Shown: positions 18,909-28,515, counted from the first letter of the stretch. The stretch is DNA of 64,000 nucleotides from Nocardia sp. NBC_00508 (GCF_036346875.1 NZ_CP107852.1:4340001-4404000), one strand, 5' to 3'. Notes: generated by a model not told the origin, from the letters alone. A program made the numbers and translations.

Positions 18909-20177
18909 ATGAAGGATATTCACGCAGCGCCTGTCACCGAGCAGACGGGTAATCGGCTGATACGCGAGGCATTCCTGCGCACAATTCTATCGGCCGTGAT
19001 CGTTCTGGTGGCCGTGCTGAGTGCAGCTCCCGCGGTATCCGCGCAGCTACCGCCCCCGGACCACGACCCGTTCTACGCGGCGCCCACCGACGTCGGCGCA
19101 TACCCCAACGGCGCCGTTCTCGACTCCCGCCCGATCGCGTTGTTCGGTCTGCCCCTGCCGGTTCGGGCATGGCAGGTGAAGTACCGGACCACCGATTCCA
19201 GCGACCGGCCCGCGGCCTATGTGGCGACCGTGATGGTGCCGATGCTGCCATGGTTCGGCCCGGGAGCGCGGCCGTTGCTGTCGTATCAGGTTCCTGAGGA
19301 CAGTCTCGGAACGCGGTGCGCACCGTCGTACGCGCTGCGCGGAGGGTGGGATCCCGGCGCGGTCAACACGCTGATCGATACGCCGTTCATGGCGGAGGCG
19401 TTGCGGCGTGGATGGGCCCTCGTAGTCAGCGATTACGAGGGGCCGCAGTCCCGTTTCCTGGACGGGGTCAACTCAGGGCGCGGTGTGCTGGACGGCATCC
19501 GGGCCGCGCGCGACTTCCCGTCGGCCGGACTCGGACCCGAGAGCCCTATCGGCGCGTGGGGCTATTCGGGCGGCGCCTTCGCCACGCTGTGGGCCGCGCA
19601 GATGCAGCCGGAGTACGCGCCGGACATTCGATTCGCCGGGATCACCTCGGGTGGCGTTCCGGCGGATTGGCCCGCCATCGCCCGCCGCGCGGATGGCACC
19701 GTGCAGGCCGGGCTGGCGGTGCTCATCTTGTTCGCGATCGCCCGCAACGATCCCGGCGCGGGCGTGCTGGAGTTGCTCAACGAGCGTGGGCAGGCGGCGC
19801 TGATCGAGGTCGGGGCGGCGTGCGGGTCCGATCTGGTGCCGATGTACGTCGGGGCACGGGTCGATGACTTCGCCACGGTTCCGAGTCTGCTGTCGCACCA
19901 TTCTTTTCGTGCCGCGATCGGCGTACAGGAACTCGGCGGCACCGCGCCCGCTGTTCCGATGTACCTGTATCACAGCATCACCGACGACGTGATCCCCGTC
20001 GCGGGGTTCACCGAGTTGCTCGGTCGTTACTGCGCGCAGGGAGCGACCGTCACTTCGGTGCACTCGATGCTGCCCACCCACAATCCGGCGGCGATCGGCG
20101 AGGCACCGGGGGCGATGAACTTTCTCGCCGACCGGTTCGCGGGGCTGCCGGTTGCTCCGGGGTGTCATTCGCGGTAG
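18909..20177 (+). CDS. Secreted lipase of the LIP (secretory lipase) family
   Basis: Exported alpha/beta-hydrolase of 422 residues. A signal sequence covers about residues 20-50 (a hydrophobic run ending APAVSA). The mature enzyme has the nucleophile elbow GAWGYSGGAF, the strand-turn LVVSDYEGP, a candidate acid in SITDDVIP and a late His in LPTHNPAAI. This matches the secretory lipase family typical of Nocardia, Rhodococcus and mycobacteria, which hydrolyses triacylglycerols or esters outside the cell. The ATG at 18909 is preferred over a start nine codons earlier. It is a single gene ending in a bidirectional terminator. Confidence 0.88.
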   Translation: MKDIHAAPVTEQTGNRLIREAFLRTILSAVIVLVAVLSAAPAVSAQLPPPDHDPFYAAPTDVGAYPNGAVLDSRPIALFGLPLPVRAWQVKYRTTDSSDRPAAYVATVMVPMLPWFGPGARPLLSYQVPEDSLGTRCAPSYALRGGWDPGAVNTLIDTPFMAEALRRGWALVVSDYEGPQSRFLDGVNSGRGVLDGIRAARDFPSAGLGPESPIGAWGYSGGAFATLWAAQMQPEYAPDIRFAGITSGGVPADWPAIARRADGTVQAGLAVLILFAIARNDPGAGVLELLNERGQAALIEVGAACGSDLVPMYVGARVDDFATVPSLLSHHSFRAAIGVQELGGTAPAVPMYLYHSITDDVIPVAGFTELLGRYCAQGATVTSVHSMLPTHNPAAIGEAPGAMNFLADRFAGLPVAPGCHSR

Positions 20178-20220
20178 GCGGGTTCGTTGCGCACCAGGAT
20201 CGCCGCGCCCGGGCATACCC

Positions 20221-20258
20221 GAAAGCGCACCGAATCGCAGGTGATTCGGTGCGCTTTC
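20221..20258. terminator. Bidirectional terminator between lipase and DUF8020-like gene
   Basis: A perfect 16-bp stem (GAAAGCGCACCGAATC and its complement) around a six-base loop, lying between two convergent genes. It starts with GAAA and ends with TTTC, so it can serve both strands. Confidence 0.9.
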
Positions 20259-20295
20259 GTCCCGGTCGGCCGACCGGTGTCTCCGCGGGGCGGGG

Positions 20296-20949
20296 TCAGT
20301 ACTGCGGACGGCCGGTGGTGTCCATCCACTTGGTGGTCCCCGGCGCGGCATGGAGGGTGCTGAGCAGGTCGATTCCGGCGACGATCAGCGTCGGTCCACC
20401 GGCGACGATGGTGCCGATGATGGCGCCGATGCCCGCACCGGCGATGACACTGGCGATCACGCCAGGGCCGGAGATGATGCCCGTCAGGCCGACCAGCGCG
20501 CCGATGATCGTACCGATGAACCCGCCGACCGCGGTGGCGATGCCGAACTGCGAAAGGAACGCCTCCATCGCGCGCTGGTTCTCGTACGGCGAGGCGACCG
20601 GCGTGGCGACCGGGCGCGCCCGTGTCGCGTCCTTGACGACGGTCAGCTCCAGCACCCGGCCCGCTTCACGCACGGCGTACGGCATGGGGTACTCGAGTCC
20701 GTCCTGGCGGAAGGCGAGCGGCAGTGTGAGCGCGACATTTCCGGCCTCGTCCTTGATGCCGACGGCGTCGCCGCGAACCTCGAACGTGCCCGCCGTGAGT
20801 GTCGTGACGATCTGGTTCCCGACCAGTCGGGCCTCGTACCCGATATTCGGGACCGGTGCCGCGGCCGGTTCCGCGTGTGTGGCGCCCGCGCCTACCGTGA
20901 GCGCCGCGACGAGTGGCACAACAGCGGCGGTGACTTTCCGGAGAATCAT
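20296..20949 (-). CDS. Secreted beta-rich protein with C-terminal hydrophobic glycine region (DUF8020-like)
   Basis: Protein of 217 residues. An N-terminal signal peptide (about 1-26, ending GATHA) precedes a soluble domain (about 30-115; IGYEARLVGNQIVTTLTAG, VKDATRARP), then a hydrophobic, Gly/Ile-rich C-terminal region (about 130-200; FIGTIIGALVGLTGIISGPG) that could form two membrane helices. This layout is common among Nocardia secreted proteins of the DUF8020 type; no function is known. The ATG at 20949 has AGGGA just upstream; a TTG five codons earlier is possible. It may be a pore- or membrane-inserting protein, but that is only an inference from composition. Confidence 0.72.
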   Translation of the reverse strand: MILRKVTAAVVPLVAALTVGAGATHAEPAAAPVPNIGYEARLVGNQIVTTLTAGTFEVRGDAVGIKDEAGNVALTLPLAFRQDGLEYPMPYAVREAGRVLELTVVKDATRARPVATPVASPYENQRAMEAFLSQFGIATAVGGFIGTIIGALVGLTGIISGPGVIASVIAGAGIGAIIGTIVAGGPTLIVAGIDLLSTLHAAPGTTKWMDTTGRPQY

Positions 20950-21443
20950 TTCCCTGGTTTCCAATCTTCATCAGGTTCCAGCACAAGAGAACGCGGCACG
21001 CGCTGAAATTCCTTCCCCCACTGGCGCGTACATCCGTGATGTGATGCATAAGACAGCAACTTCTGAGTGGTAACTGTACTGCGACCGGAGGGTTTAGATC
21101 ATGAATTGAGAGGGTAATCTCCCTTCTTTTTCCGCCTTACTCTAGTTATAGCCGGTAGCTATTCGACGATTCGTGCACCTGTGTAGCCATGGCGTGGGAT
21201 GCGCGGCGGAGTTCGGGGCGCTCGCGGGATCGTCGCCGCCGACTGTGGTTGCCGGGGCTAAGATTTCGCCAGAAAGCAATGGCGGCAGCAATGGGCCAGC
21301 AATCAGGTATTGCGCGCCTTCTCCATGCTTGCGATCAGAAAGTTCCTCGGGATTGCCAAACCGAACGCTCTCCCTTTTGTGGCGGCCGAGAATCCTGCCT
21401 TTCTACCGGCCTGGCATCCCGTACATTCCACGCGCCGAGCCGG
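20950..21443. other. Intergenic region, no gene seen
   Basis: Nearly 500 bases upstream of the DUF8020-like gene and downstream of the transporter gene. The part from about 21040 to 21180 is distinctly AT-rich for this genome and probably holds the DUF8020-like promoter on the minus strand. Short ORFs in 21170-21440 have no start-site support and no recognisable similarity. Confidence 0.4.
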
Positions 21444-22181
21444 TCAGAGCAGCAGGTGCAAGGCGACGGCGCCCGAGCAGGTCGCGACGACCACGGCTAG
21501 TGCGAGGGCGTCGCGACGGCCCGGGGAGCCCGGATGGGCGGTGAGTTGTCCGGTGCCGCCGCGTGCGGTGATCGCCTCCCCGAGTTCACCGGCGCGGCGG
21601 GTGGAGACCGCCATGGCCGCGGTGAGGATGTCGACGAGGGGGTTGTCGGCGGCGCGATAGAGCAAGCTGTCCTTGGGACGGAGGCGGCGGGCCGCGCGCA
21701 GGACCCGGATTTCCTCGATGAGTAGTGGAAGACCGCGCAGGGTCAGCGCGACGACGACGGCCCATTCGTCCACGGGGACGCGGAGTTTGCGCAACGGCGC
21801 GCCCAACTTGGCGAGCGCCGGTGCGATCTCGCTCATCGGCGTGGTCCACGCGATGAGGAATGAGGCGGATACCAGGATCAATCCGAACACGACCACCTGC
21901 GCGTAACGCAGCACCGCCGTGCCGCCGACCGGCACGTTGATCAGGGCTCCGACGGCGAGCAGCGCCCAGAACCACCACGACAGCCGCGGCAAGGTGCCGA
22001 GCGGCAGTCGGGCGACCACTCCGACGAAGACCAGCAAGACGACCATCACGCCGAGCACCGGCCAGGACGGCAGGAACATCAGCAACAGGCTGATCAGGAA
22101 AACCCCGATCATCTTGGTACCCGCCCACAATCGGTGCACCGGACTGTCGACGGGAACCTGACGCAGCAGCACCGTACTCAT
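21444..22181 (-). CDS. Energy-coupling factor transporter transmembrane protein (EcfT/CbiQ-like)
   Basis: Integral membrane protein of 245 residues with about five hydrophobic helices. The family coupling motifs appear as EIRVLRAARRLRP and VSTRRAGELGEAITARG, the A-R-G signatures by which EcfT couples to its ATPases. It overlaps the preceding ATPase gene by ATGA (22178-22181) and corresponds to the Rv2325c protein of M. tuberculosis, which pairs with a fused Rv2326c ATPase as here. It should move a vitamin or metal-type substrate with a substrate-binding S component; the substrate is unknown. Confidence 0.87.
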   Translation of the reverse strand: MSTVLLRQVPVDSPVHRLWAGTKMIGVFLISLLLMFLPSWPVLGVMVVLLVFVGVVARLPLGTLPRLSWWFWALLAVGALINVPVGGTAVLRYAQVVVFGLILVSASFLIAWTTPMSEIAPALAKLGAPLRKLRVPVDEWAVVVALTLRGLPLLIEEIRVLRAARRLRPKDSLLYRAADNPLVDILTAAMAVSTRRAGELGEAITARGGTGQLTAHPGSPGRRDALALAVVVATCSGAVALHLLL

Positions 22182-24301
22182 CGGTGACCTCCGTGCTCGA
22201 GTCGCCATGCCGCGTCGCCGGGCGGACGCAGTTCGGCGGGCCGGGGATCGGCGGGCGTGGCGGCGCCGCTCGGGATGGCTTCCCATGCGGACTCGGCCGC
22301 CAGAATGCGTCCGGACTGCAGTCGGACCGTGCGGTCGCACACTGCCGCCATGTCGGCGACGTCGTGCGAGATGACGATCAGCGTCAGCCCGGAATCGCGC
22401 AGCCGCGCAAGCAGTTCCACGATGTCGGCCCGGCCTTCCGGGTCGAGTCCGGCGAGCGGCTCGTCGAGCACGACCACCTGCGGATGGCTGGCCACGATCG
22501 ACGCGAGAACCACCCGTTTGGCCTGGCCACCGCTGAGTTCCTCGATGGAGCGGGCGGCCAGCGACCGGTCCAGCCCCACCGCGTCCAGCGCCCGCCCGAC
22601 CGCGCCCGAGCCGGTCGCCCGCCCGCCCCAGTCCGCGATCTCCGCGCCGACGGTCTGTTTCTGCAACTGCAGGCGAGAGCTCTGGAACGCCAGTTCGACG
22701 CCCCCGATCTGCTTGGTGATCGGCTTCCCGCGCAGTTCACAACGACCGGAACTCGGCTCGATCAGCCCGGCCATGATCCACGCGAGAGTCGATTTGCCCG
22801 ATCCGTTGCCGCCGACGACCAGCAACGCTTCGCCGCGCCGAACCGACAGGTCGACGCCGTGCAGGGCGGCCGCTTCCCACGGTGTCGCGTGATTGTAGGT
22901 GTGCCGAACCTCGCGCAGTTCGAGGATCGGCTCGCCGATCGGCCTGCGCCGCGCGTCGCGCACCGGGCGCGGCCATGCGGGCAGGTGCGCCGCGGAGCGG
23001 CCCGCGGCCAAGTGGACGACCCGGTCGGCCGCGGCGGCGTCGGCCTCGTGGTGGGTCACCAGCACCACGGCCATCGGGTGTCGCTTCGGCAGTGCCGCGA
23101 GCAGTTCCACGAGTTCGCGGCGCCCGTCCGGATCGATCATCGAGGTCGCCTCGTCGGCGATCAGCAGCGCCGGGCGGCGAGCCAGCGCCGCGGCCACCGC
23201 CAAGCGCTGCTGCTGCCCGCCGGACAGCGTGGCGGTTTCCTTGGCGCCCATCCCGGCGAGCCCGACCTCGCCGAGCAGTCCGTCGACATCCACGTCGGCT
23301 GCGAGCTCAGGGGGCAACCCCCACACCACGTCATCGGCGACGAGCACGCCCAAGGTCTGGCTCTCCGGCCGCTGCATCACCAGTGCCGTTCCGCCCAGGC
23401 GCCCGAGTCCGGCCGACCCGGGGCGCTGCACCGATCCCGAGGTGGGCGGCAGTCCGGCGAGCAACCGCGTCAACGTCGACTTGCCCGATCCGTTGTGCCC
23501 CACCACAGCGACGAACTCACCGACGCCGACTGTCAGGTCGATGTCGCGCAGGGCATCGCGCGCCGCGCCGGGATAGCGGAATCCGGCGCCGTGCAGGGTG
23601 ACCGGTAGCGGTGCGATGGGACGGTCGTCGTCCGGTGCGTCGAGCCGGTCCCGTCCGGGCAGCCAGGCCAGCCGATCCAGCACCGAGCCGAGTACGTACC
23701 AGGAGAACAGCCCGGTGGCGACCATGCCGAGCGCGACGCTGCCGCCGACCCACGCCCACCACCAGCGCAGCACGGACTCGGCCAGATCGGTCGCGGCCTG
23801 TCCGAGCGGCGCCAGCTGCGCCTGGCGTGCCGCGAGTTCCTGGATACCGCGTGCGGCGTTGCGGATGTTGTCGAACAGCAAGTTGCGTGCGGCCGAGAGC
23901 AGCAGGAGTGATCCGACGGCGAATGCCGCCCAGACCAGGCCGGTCAGCAGTGCGAGGCCGAACACCGCGACGACACCGCCGCCGCGCCGCTTCACGATGC
24001 CGATGATGCCGCCTACCGTCGCCGAGGCGATCAATCCGGTCGCGGGCACCACGCCCGCCGCGACAAAGGTGACCAGCGTGGCCGCGATGGTCGCGGTGGC
24101 CAGTGCGCGCAGCCGGTAGCGGTGCGCGATCAGCCCCATAGGGACTGCGGCGACCAGCTGTAGAGCGGCGGCGAACGGAATCACCGATCCGATGGTGACC
24201 AACCCGACGGTGGCCCCGCCGAGCACGGCGCCGGTGGCCAACTCGATCGGGCGCAGCGGTCCTCGCTCACCCGGGTCGCCCGCATGGGCCAGTCCACTCA
24301 C
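22178..24301 (-). CDS. Fused ECF transporter: membrane (S-component-like) domain plus two ATPase domains
   Basis: Single protein of about 707 residues. An N-terminal membrane domain (about 15-220, six or so helices) is followed by two ABC ATPase domains. ATPase 1 has Walker A GHNGSGKSTL and signature LSGGQQQR; ATPase 2 has Walker A GGNGSGKSTL, signature LSGGQAKR and Walker B VVVLDEPLAGLDP. The fusion equals M. tuberculosis Rv2326c. The membrane domain may be the substrate-specific component, making a complete ECF importer with the coupled EcfT. The start is uncertain: GTG at 24301 is used, and a TTG 33 bases upstream is possible. No riboswitch is evident upstream, so the substrate cannot be inferred from regulation. 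Confidence 0.88.
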   Translation of the reverse strand: MSGLAHAGDPGERGPLRPIELATGAVLGGATVGLVTIGSVIPFAAALQLVAAVPMGLIAHRYRLRALATATIAATLVTFVAAGVVPATGLIASATVGGIIGIVKRRGGGVVAVFGLALLTGLVWAAFAVGSLLLLSAARNLLFDNIRNAARGIQELAARQAQLAPLGQAATDLAESVLRWWWAWVGGSVALGMVATGLFSWYVLGSVLDRLAWLPGRDRLDAPDDDRPIAPLPVTLHGAGFRYPGAARDALRDIDLTVGVGEFVAVVGHNGSGKSTLTRLLAGLPPTSGSVQRPGSAGLGRLGGTALVMQRPESQTLGVLVADDVVWGLPPELAADVDVDGLLGEVGLAGMGAKETATLSGGQQQRLAVAAALARRPALLIADEATSMIDPDGRRELVELLAALPKRHPMAVVLVTHHEADAAAADRVVHLAAGRSAAHLPAWPRPVRDARRRPIGEPILELREVRHTYNHATPWEAAALHGVDLSVRRGEALLVVGGNGSGKSTLAWIMAGLIEPSSGRCELRGKPITKQIGGVELAFQSSRLQLQKQTVGAEIADWGGRATGSGAVGRALDAVGLDRSLAARSIEELSGGQAKRVVLASIVASHPQVVVLDEPLAGLDPEGRADIVELLARLRDSGLTLIVISHDVADMAAVCDRTVRLQSGRILAAESAWEAIPSGAATPADPRPAELRPPGDAAWRLEHGGHR

Positions 24302-24374
24302 AGCACAAGTCTGCCAGTCCGGCGGGCAGCACAAGGTTCCAGAGAATTCGCGCAGTTCAGCGGTCTGTGATTGA

Positions 24375-25841
24375 TCAGCAGACCGGAGTGAGGGTGTAGT
24401 GGGCGGGGTCGAGGTGACGGGTGCCGCGGCGGTAGCTGGTCTGCGAACCCGGCCAGTTGTTCGTGATGCGGCCGGCGGAGTTGCGGTACCAGCTGGAGCA
24501 GAAGTTCCACGGCGTGCGGGCCATACGCTGCTGGAGAGCGGTGTTGTAGTGCTCCTCCAGATCCGCGCGCACGTCCAGGCAGTGGCCCGGGTGGTCGGCG
24601 AGCAACTGGATGGCCTGACGGATATAGCGGGTCTGCGACTCGATCATGTAGATGATGGATCCGACGCCGAGATTGGTGTTCGGCCCGTAGACCAGGAACA
24701 AGTTCGGGAAGTCCGGCACCGTGATGCCGTAGTAGGCGTGCGCGCCGTCGGTCCAGGCGTCCGACAGTTGGCGCCCCGCGCGCCCGTAGATATTCATCGG
24801 CCAGAGGAATTCGGTGCCCTTGAACCCGGTGCCGTAGATGATCACGTCCGCCTCGTGCACGGCTCCGTCGGCGGTGCGCAGGCCCGCGGGGATGATCCCG
24901 GTGATCGGGGTGGTCTCCACCTGCACGTTCGGCTGGGTCAGCGCCGGGTAGTAGTCGTTGGAAAACAGGACGCGCTTGCAGCCGATCGGGTAGTCGGGGG
25001 TGAGCTTCTCCCGCAAGTGCGGGTCCGCGACCTGCTTGGCCAGGTGCCAGGCGGCGACGCGGGCCACGAGCCGCGTGATCGCGGGGAACTCGACCAGCCC
25101 GAGCGAGAAGAATTCGGCGATCGACCACCAGCCGAACCGTTCGACCAACAGCGCGCCCGGCAAGCGGGCGAACAGGTTGTGCTGGATGGGCGTGTAGTCG
25201 GTGTCGAACTTCGGGATCACCCAGGCCGGGGTGCGCTGAAACAGCGTCAGGTGGGCAACCACGGGCTGAATTTCCGGGATGAATTGAATGGCGCTGGCCC
25301 CGGTGCCGATGCAGGCGACGCGTTTGCCGGTGAGATCGACATCGTGGTCCCATGCGGCCGAATGGAACGACGGGCCCGCGAAGCTGTCGATGCCGGGGAT
25401 TGCGGGCATGGCCGGGCGGGACAGCTGGCCGACCGCGGAGATCAGCACGTCCACGATCCGGGTGTCCCCGTCGGCGGTGCGGACGGTCCACTGGCCGGTG
25501 GCGTCGTCGAATTCCGCGTCGGTCACGCTCGTGCCGAAATGGATCGCGTCGAGCACGCCGTGCCGCTCGGCGACGCCGCGCAGGTAGTCGTGGATGGCGG
25601 CGCGTCCCGAGTACCGCTGCGGCCAGTCCGGCTTGGGTTCGAACGAGTACGAGTACAGCGGGGACGGCACATCGCAGGCGGCGCCCGGGTAGGTGTTCTC
25701 TCGCCACACGCCGCCGAGGTCGGCCGCGCGCTCCAGGATGGTGATGTCGTCGAAACCGTTGCGGCGCAATTCGATCGCCATCCCGATGCCGCCGAAGCCC
25801 GCGCCGATGATGAGGATCGATGGCCCATTGCGCGCTTTCAT
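24375..25841 (-). CDS. Flavin-containing Baeyer-Villiger monooxygenase
   Basis: FAD/NADPH-dependent monooxygenase of 488 residues. FAD Rossmann motif GAGFGGIG is near residue 14, the Baeyer-Villiger fingerprint FAGPSFHSAAW near 150, and NADPH Rossmann motif GTGASAIQ near 175. DVIIYGTGFKGTEF and the late NTNLGVGSIIYMIESQ are typical of the group. It would insert oxygen next to a carbonyl in a ketone or steroid-like substrate, or oxidise a soft heteroatom. The ATG at 25841 has GGAG upstream. It is divergent from an AraC regulator 84 bases away, its likely controller. Confidence 0.9.
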   Translation of the reverse strand: MKARNGPSILIIGAGFGGIGMAIELRRNGFDDITILERAADLGGVWRENTYPGAACDVPSPLYSYSFEPKPDWPQRYSGRAAIHDYLRGVAERHGVLDAIHFGTSVTDAEFDDATGQWTVRTADGDTRIVDVLISAVGQLSRPAMPAIPGIDSFAGPSFHSAAWDHDVDLTGKRVACIGTGASAIQFIPEIQPVVAHLTLFQRTPAWVIPKFDTDYTPIQHNLFARLPGALLVERFGWWSIAEFFSLGLVEFPAITRLVARVAAWHLAKQVADPHLREKLTPDYPIGCKRVLFSNDYYPALTQPNVQVETTPITGIIPAGLRTADGAVHEADVIIYGTGFKGTEFLWPMNIYGRAGRQLSDAWTDGAHAYYGITVPDFPNLFLVYGPNTNLGVGSIIYMIESQTRYIRQAIQLLADHPGHCLDVRADLEEHYNTALQQRMARTPWNFCSSWYRNSAGRITNNWPGSQTSYRRGTRHLDPAHYTLTPVC

Positions 25842-25925
25842 GTGACACTCCTCACTCCGGCCGTAGCTGACTCCACTGTAGGAGTCCGGGTCCGTCGTAT
25901 CGAGAAATTCGGCCATACTGTCCGC

Positions 25926-26987
25926 GTGGAGCGGGTGCAGGATCCAGAAGTCCGCGATTGGAACTTTCCGCGCGGCGTGGCCAGCGTGGCGCTGATGGTG
26001 GGCTACGCGGCCGAGCACGGCGTGCCCGTCACGCGCATGCTGAACGGCACGGGGCTCACCGAGCGGCAACTGCGTGACCCGGACGCGCAGATCGACGCCT
26101 ACACCGAATTGGCGGTGATCCGCAATCTGGTTCGTGCACTCGCCGACCGGCCGGCACTGGGCATCGAGATCGGCCGCCGCTACCGGATCACCACGTTCGG
26201 CATCTTCGGCTTCGCCTGCGTCAGCAGCCCCACGCTCGGGGAGGCGATCGACTTCGCACTGCGCTATCTGGACCTCAGCTTCACGTTCTGCCTGCCGGTG
26301 GCTCAGTTTCGCGAAGACGAGTTCATCGCCGTGGTACACGACGAGTCGGTGCCCGCGGACGTGCGCCAGTTCCTCGTCGAACGCGACGTCACCGCGATGC
26401 ACCAGGTGATGAGCGATCTGCTCGGCACACGACTGCCGCTGACCAGGGCCGAATTCCGTTTTCCCGCACCCGGTTACGTAGACCGGATCACAGAGGTCAC
26501 GGTGGTGCCACCGCGGTTCGGCATGCCGGACAACCTGTTCGCCATCGAACCGGTCCTGCTGGAGCAGCCGTTGCCCCAGGCCAACGAGCACACCTGGGCG
26601 ATGTGTCTGGCGCAGTGTCGTGAGCTGGTGCACCGGCGTAGGGCCCGCACCGGCATCGCGGCCGAGGTGCGGGAACGCTTGGTGCCGCGCGGTGGCGAGG
26701 ACGGATTCGCCGCGCCACCCGGCATCGACGTCGTGGCGAGCGACCTGAACATGAGCACGCGCACGCTGCGCCGCCACCTCGACGCCGCGGGCACCGGTTA
26801 TCGCGCTCTGCTGGACGAAGTCCGTCGTACCTTGGCCGAGGAAATGCTCACCGCCACACCGCTATCGGTGAGCGACGTCGCGATCCGCCTCGGCTACGCC
26901 GAAGCCTCGACGTTCATCTTCGCGTTCAAGCGGTGGACCGGTAACACCCCCGCGGCCTATCGCCGCGAACGCGCCGCGCGAAGCTAG
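25926..26987 (+). CDS. AraC-family transcriptional regulator
   Basis: Regulator of 353 residues. The N-terminal domain (about 20-220) is of the arabinose-binding-like type found in actinobacterial AraC proteins (MLNGTGLTERQLRDPDAQID). The C-terminal AraC DNA-binding domain (about 265-350) has two helix-turn-helices, VVASDLNMSTRTLRRHL and VSDVAIRLGYAEASTF. It is divergent from the Baeyer-Villiger monooxygenase and probably activates it in response to its substrate. GTG at 25926 is the most likely start; the reading frame is open further upstream into the monooxygenase promoter. Confidence 0.86.
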   Translation: MERVQDPEVRDWNFPRGVASVALMVGYAAEHGVPVTRMLNGTGLTERQLRDPDAQIDAYTELAVIRNLVRALADRPALGIEIGRRYRITTFGIFGFACVSSPTLGEAIDFALRYLDLSFTFCLPVAQFREDEFIAVVHDESVPADVRQFLVERDVTAMHQVMSDLLGTRLPLTRAEFRFPAPGYVDRITEVTVVPPRFGMPDNLFAIEPVLLEQPLPQANEHTWAMCLAQCRELVHRRRARTGIAAEVRERLVPRGGEDGFAAPPGIDVVASDLNMSTRTLRRHLDAAGTGYRALLDEVRRTLAEEMLTATPLSVSDVAIRLGYAEASTFIFAFKRWTGNTPAAYRRERAARS

Positions 26988-27661
26988 GCGCCTTCGCCGC
27001 GCCCGCTCCGGCTGCCGATATAGGCCAGTTCGCGGATCTTGCCGACGGCATTGGGGAACAGTTCCACCTCGGACGGGCGATTGAGCATCGGATCGAAGTA
27101 GTCCGTCCGATACTCGGCCGATTCGGCATGCCGCAGCGCGAGTTCGGCCAGTCGCACTCGCGGCCCGGTCAGGCGGCTGGCGGTGAGGGTGAAGCTCACC
27201 AGGTGCTCGTCCAGATGGGCGTCCATCGCGTGGAGCGAGGCCGACGCGGGCTGGTCGGCGTCCGGCTCGGCGAAGAACCAGGTCGGCGCGGAATTGCCGA
27301 TCCGGTAGGGCATCAGGCAGCCGTAGCGGGCGGTGGCCCAGCCGCGGGCGGGTGTGAACACCAGTCGGCCGAGCAGTCCGCGGCCGGTGGTGGCCAGCGT
27401 GAAATCCCACGGTTCGTCATCGCGGTCGAGCACCCGGAACGCGAACCCGAGCACATCGGGCAGGCCGCCCGGCATTCCCGCCCCCTTGGACAATCGGGCG
27501 ATCACCGCCCGTTCCCCGGCCCCGAAGAGTGGCTCGAACTCGGGCTCCGCGTGCAAACGGCCGGACAGGTGCAGGCCGTTCGGATGGAACACCCGAGCAT
27601 GCCGGATACGCGCTCCGGTCGCGAACGCGCCTTTCACCAATGCGGCTGGTAGGTCGACCAT
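26984..27661 (-). CDS. Catalase-fold-like conserved protein
   Basis: A 225-residue protein carrying shortened catalase-like signatures: HARVFHPNGLHLSGRL and ARLSKGAGMPGGLPDVLGF, which correspond to the N-terminal barrel of catalases and related allene oxide synthase-like proteins. The proximal haem Tyr motif of true catalases is not recognisable. Such proteins are widespread in actinobacteria and are often loosely annotated as phosphodiesterases. I would not assign an activity. It is convergent with the AraC gene, with a four-base overlap. Confidence 0.7.
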   Translation of the reverse strand: MVDLPAALVKGAFATGARIRHARVFHPNGLHLSGRLHAEPEFEPLFGAGERAVIARLSKGAGMPGGLPDVLGFAFRVLDRDDEPWDFTLATTGRGLLGRLVFTPARGWATARYGCLMPYRIGNSAPTWFFAEPDADQPASASLHAMDAHLDEHLVSFTLTASRLTGPRVRLAELALRHAESAEYRTDYFDPMLNRPSEVELFPNAVGKIRELAYIGSRSGRGEGA

Positions 27662-27729
27662 GGCGGTGCCTCCGGGTAGACGTCCGTTGTGCCTCCCGAT
27701 TGCCCCGGCGCGAGCCGGATAAACCGCGC

Positions 27730-28515
27730 TCAGACCGGCTGTACGCCGATCCGGCCGCCCATCGGAACCGTGCGGAAATGGGTGGTCAGCCGGTGATCGT
27801 CATCGATGACATGCAGCGCGATCGCCGGGTCCGGTGCGTAGTCCATGACGTGGTCGGGCAGGTCGAGTTCCCATTCGCCGGCCAGCACCGACGCGGTGCT
27901 CGGCGCCACCAGCAGCGGGCGCCCGGCGAATGTGGTTGTCGCGGCGGAGTGCGCATGCCCGGTGAGCACGCCGATGATCCGCTCGTCGGCGGCGACCACG
28001 TCGGCGAGCCGCTGCGGGTCGGCGAGTGCGATCTCGTCGACGATCGGGCTGTGCAGACGCGCGGGCGGATGGTGCAGTGCGAGCATGATCGGCTTGCCAG
28101 CGGGCGCGGCCGCAAGCACGTCGCGCAACCAGTCGTAGGTCTCGTCGGCGAGTCGTCCGCCCGCCTCGCCGGGGACAGTCGAATCCAGCAGGGCGATGGT
28201 GAGCTCACCGATCCGATGGACGCGGTTGATCGGCGCGCCGGAGGTTCGCTCGCCGAGTAGGGCGGTGCGGAAGCCCGCGCGATCGTCGTGGTTGCCTGGG
28301 ATGGTGAACAGCGGAAGCTCGGTGTCGAACGCGAGCTTGGCCTCGGCGTATTGCTCGGGCTTTCCGGAATCGGTGATGTCGCCGGTCACCAGGATGGCGT
28401 CGGGTCTGCGGCGCAGGTCGGCGAGGAATGCCAGCACCCGCTGCACACGTTCGGCATTGCGGGTGCCGAGATCGAAATGTGTGTCGCTGACCTGAGCCAC
28501 CAGGATCATCGGCAT
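27730..28515 (-). CDS. cpdA: Metallophosphoesterase, CpdA-like (class III cyclic nucleotide phosphodiesterase)
   Basis: Calcineurin-like phosphoesterase of 261 residues with the full dimetal motif set: VSDTHFD, VTGDITDSG, PGNHDD, LALHHPP and LTGHAHS. This is the class III phosphodiesterase pattern, as in M. tuberculosis Rv0805, which hydrolyses 2',3'- and 3',5'-cyclic nucleotides. A class III adenylate-cyclase-like protein is encoded about 2.2 kb away, so a cAMP role is plausible but unproven. A second in-frame ATG two codons in is equally possible as start. It is a single-gene unit. Confidence 0.86.
   Translation of the reverse strand: MPMILVAQVSDTHFDLGTRNAERVQRVLAFLADLRRRPDAILVTGDITDSGKPEQYAEAKLAFDTELPLFTIPGNHDDRAGFRTALLGERTSGAPINRVHRIGELTIALLDSTVPGEAGGRLADETYDWLRDVLAAAPAGKPIMLALHHPPARLHSPIVDEIALADPQRLADVVAADERIIGVLTGHAHSAATTTFAGRPLLVAPSTASVLAGEWELDLPDHVMDYAPDPAIALHVIDDDHRLTTHFRTVPMGGRIGVQPV

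Noticed and set aside
24360..24385. CGGTCTG / CAGACCG inverted repeat at the end of the monooxygenase gene as a terminator
   Set aside because: Only seven paired bases with a long loop, overlapping the stop codon; too weak to annotate.
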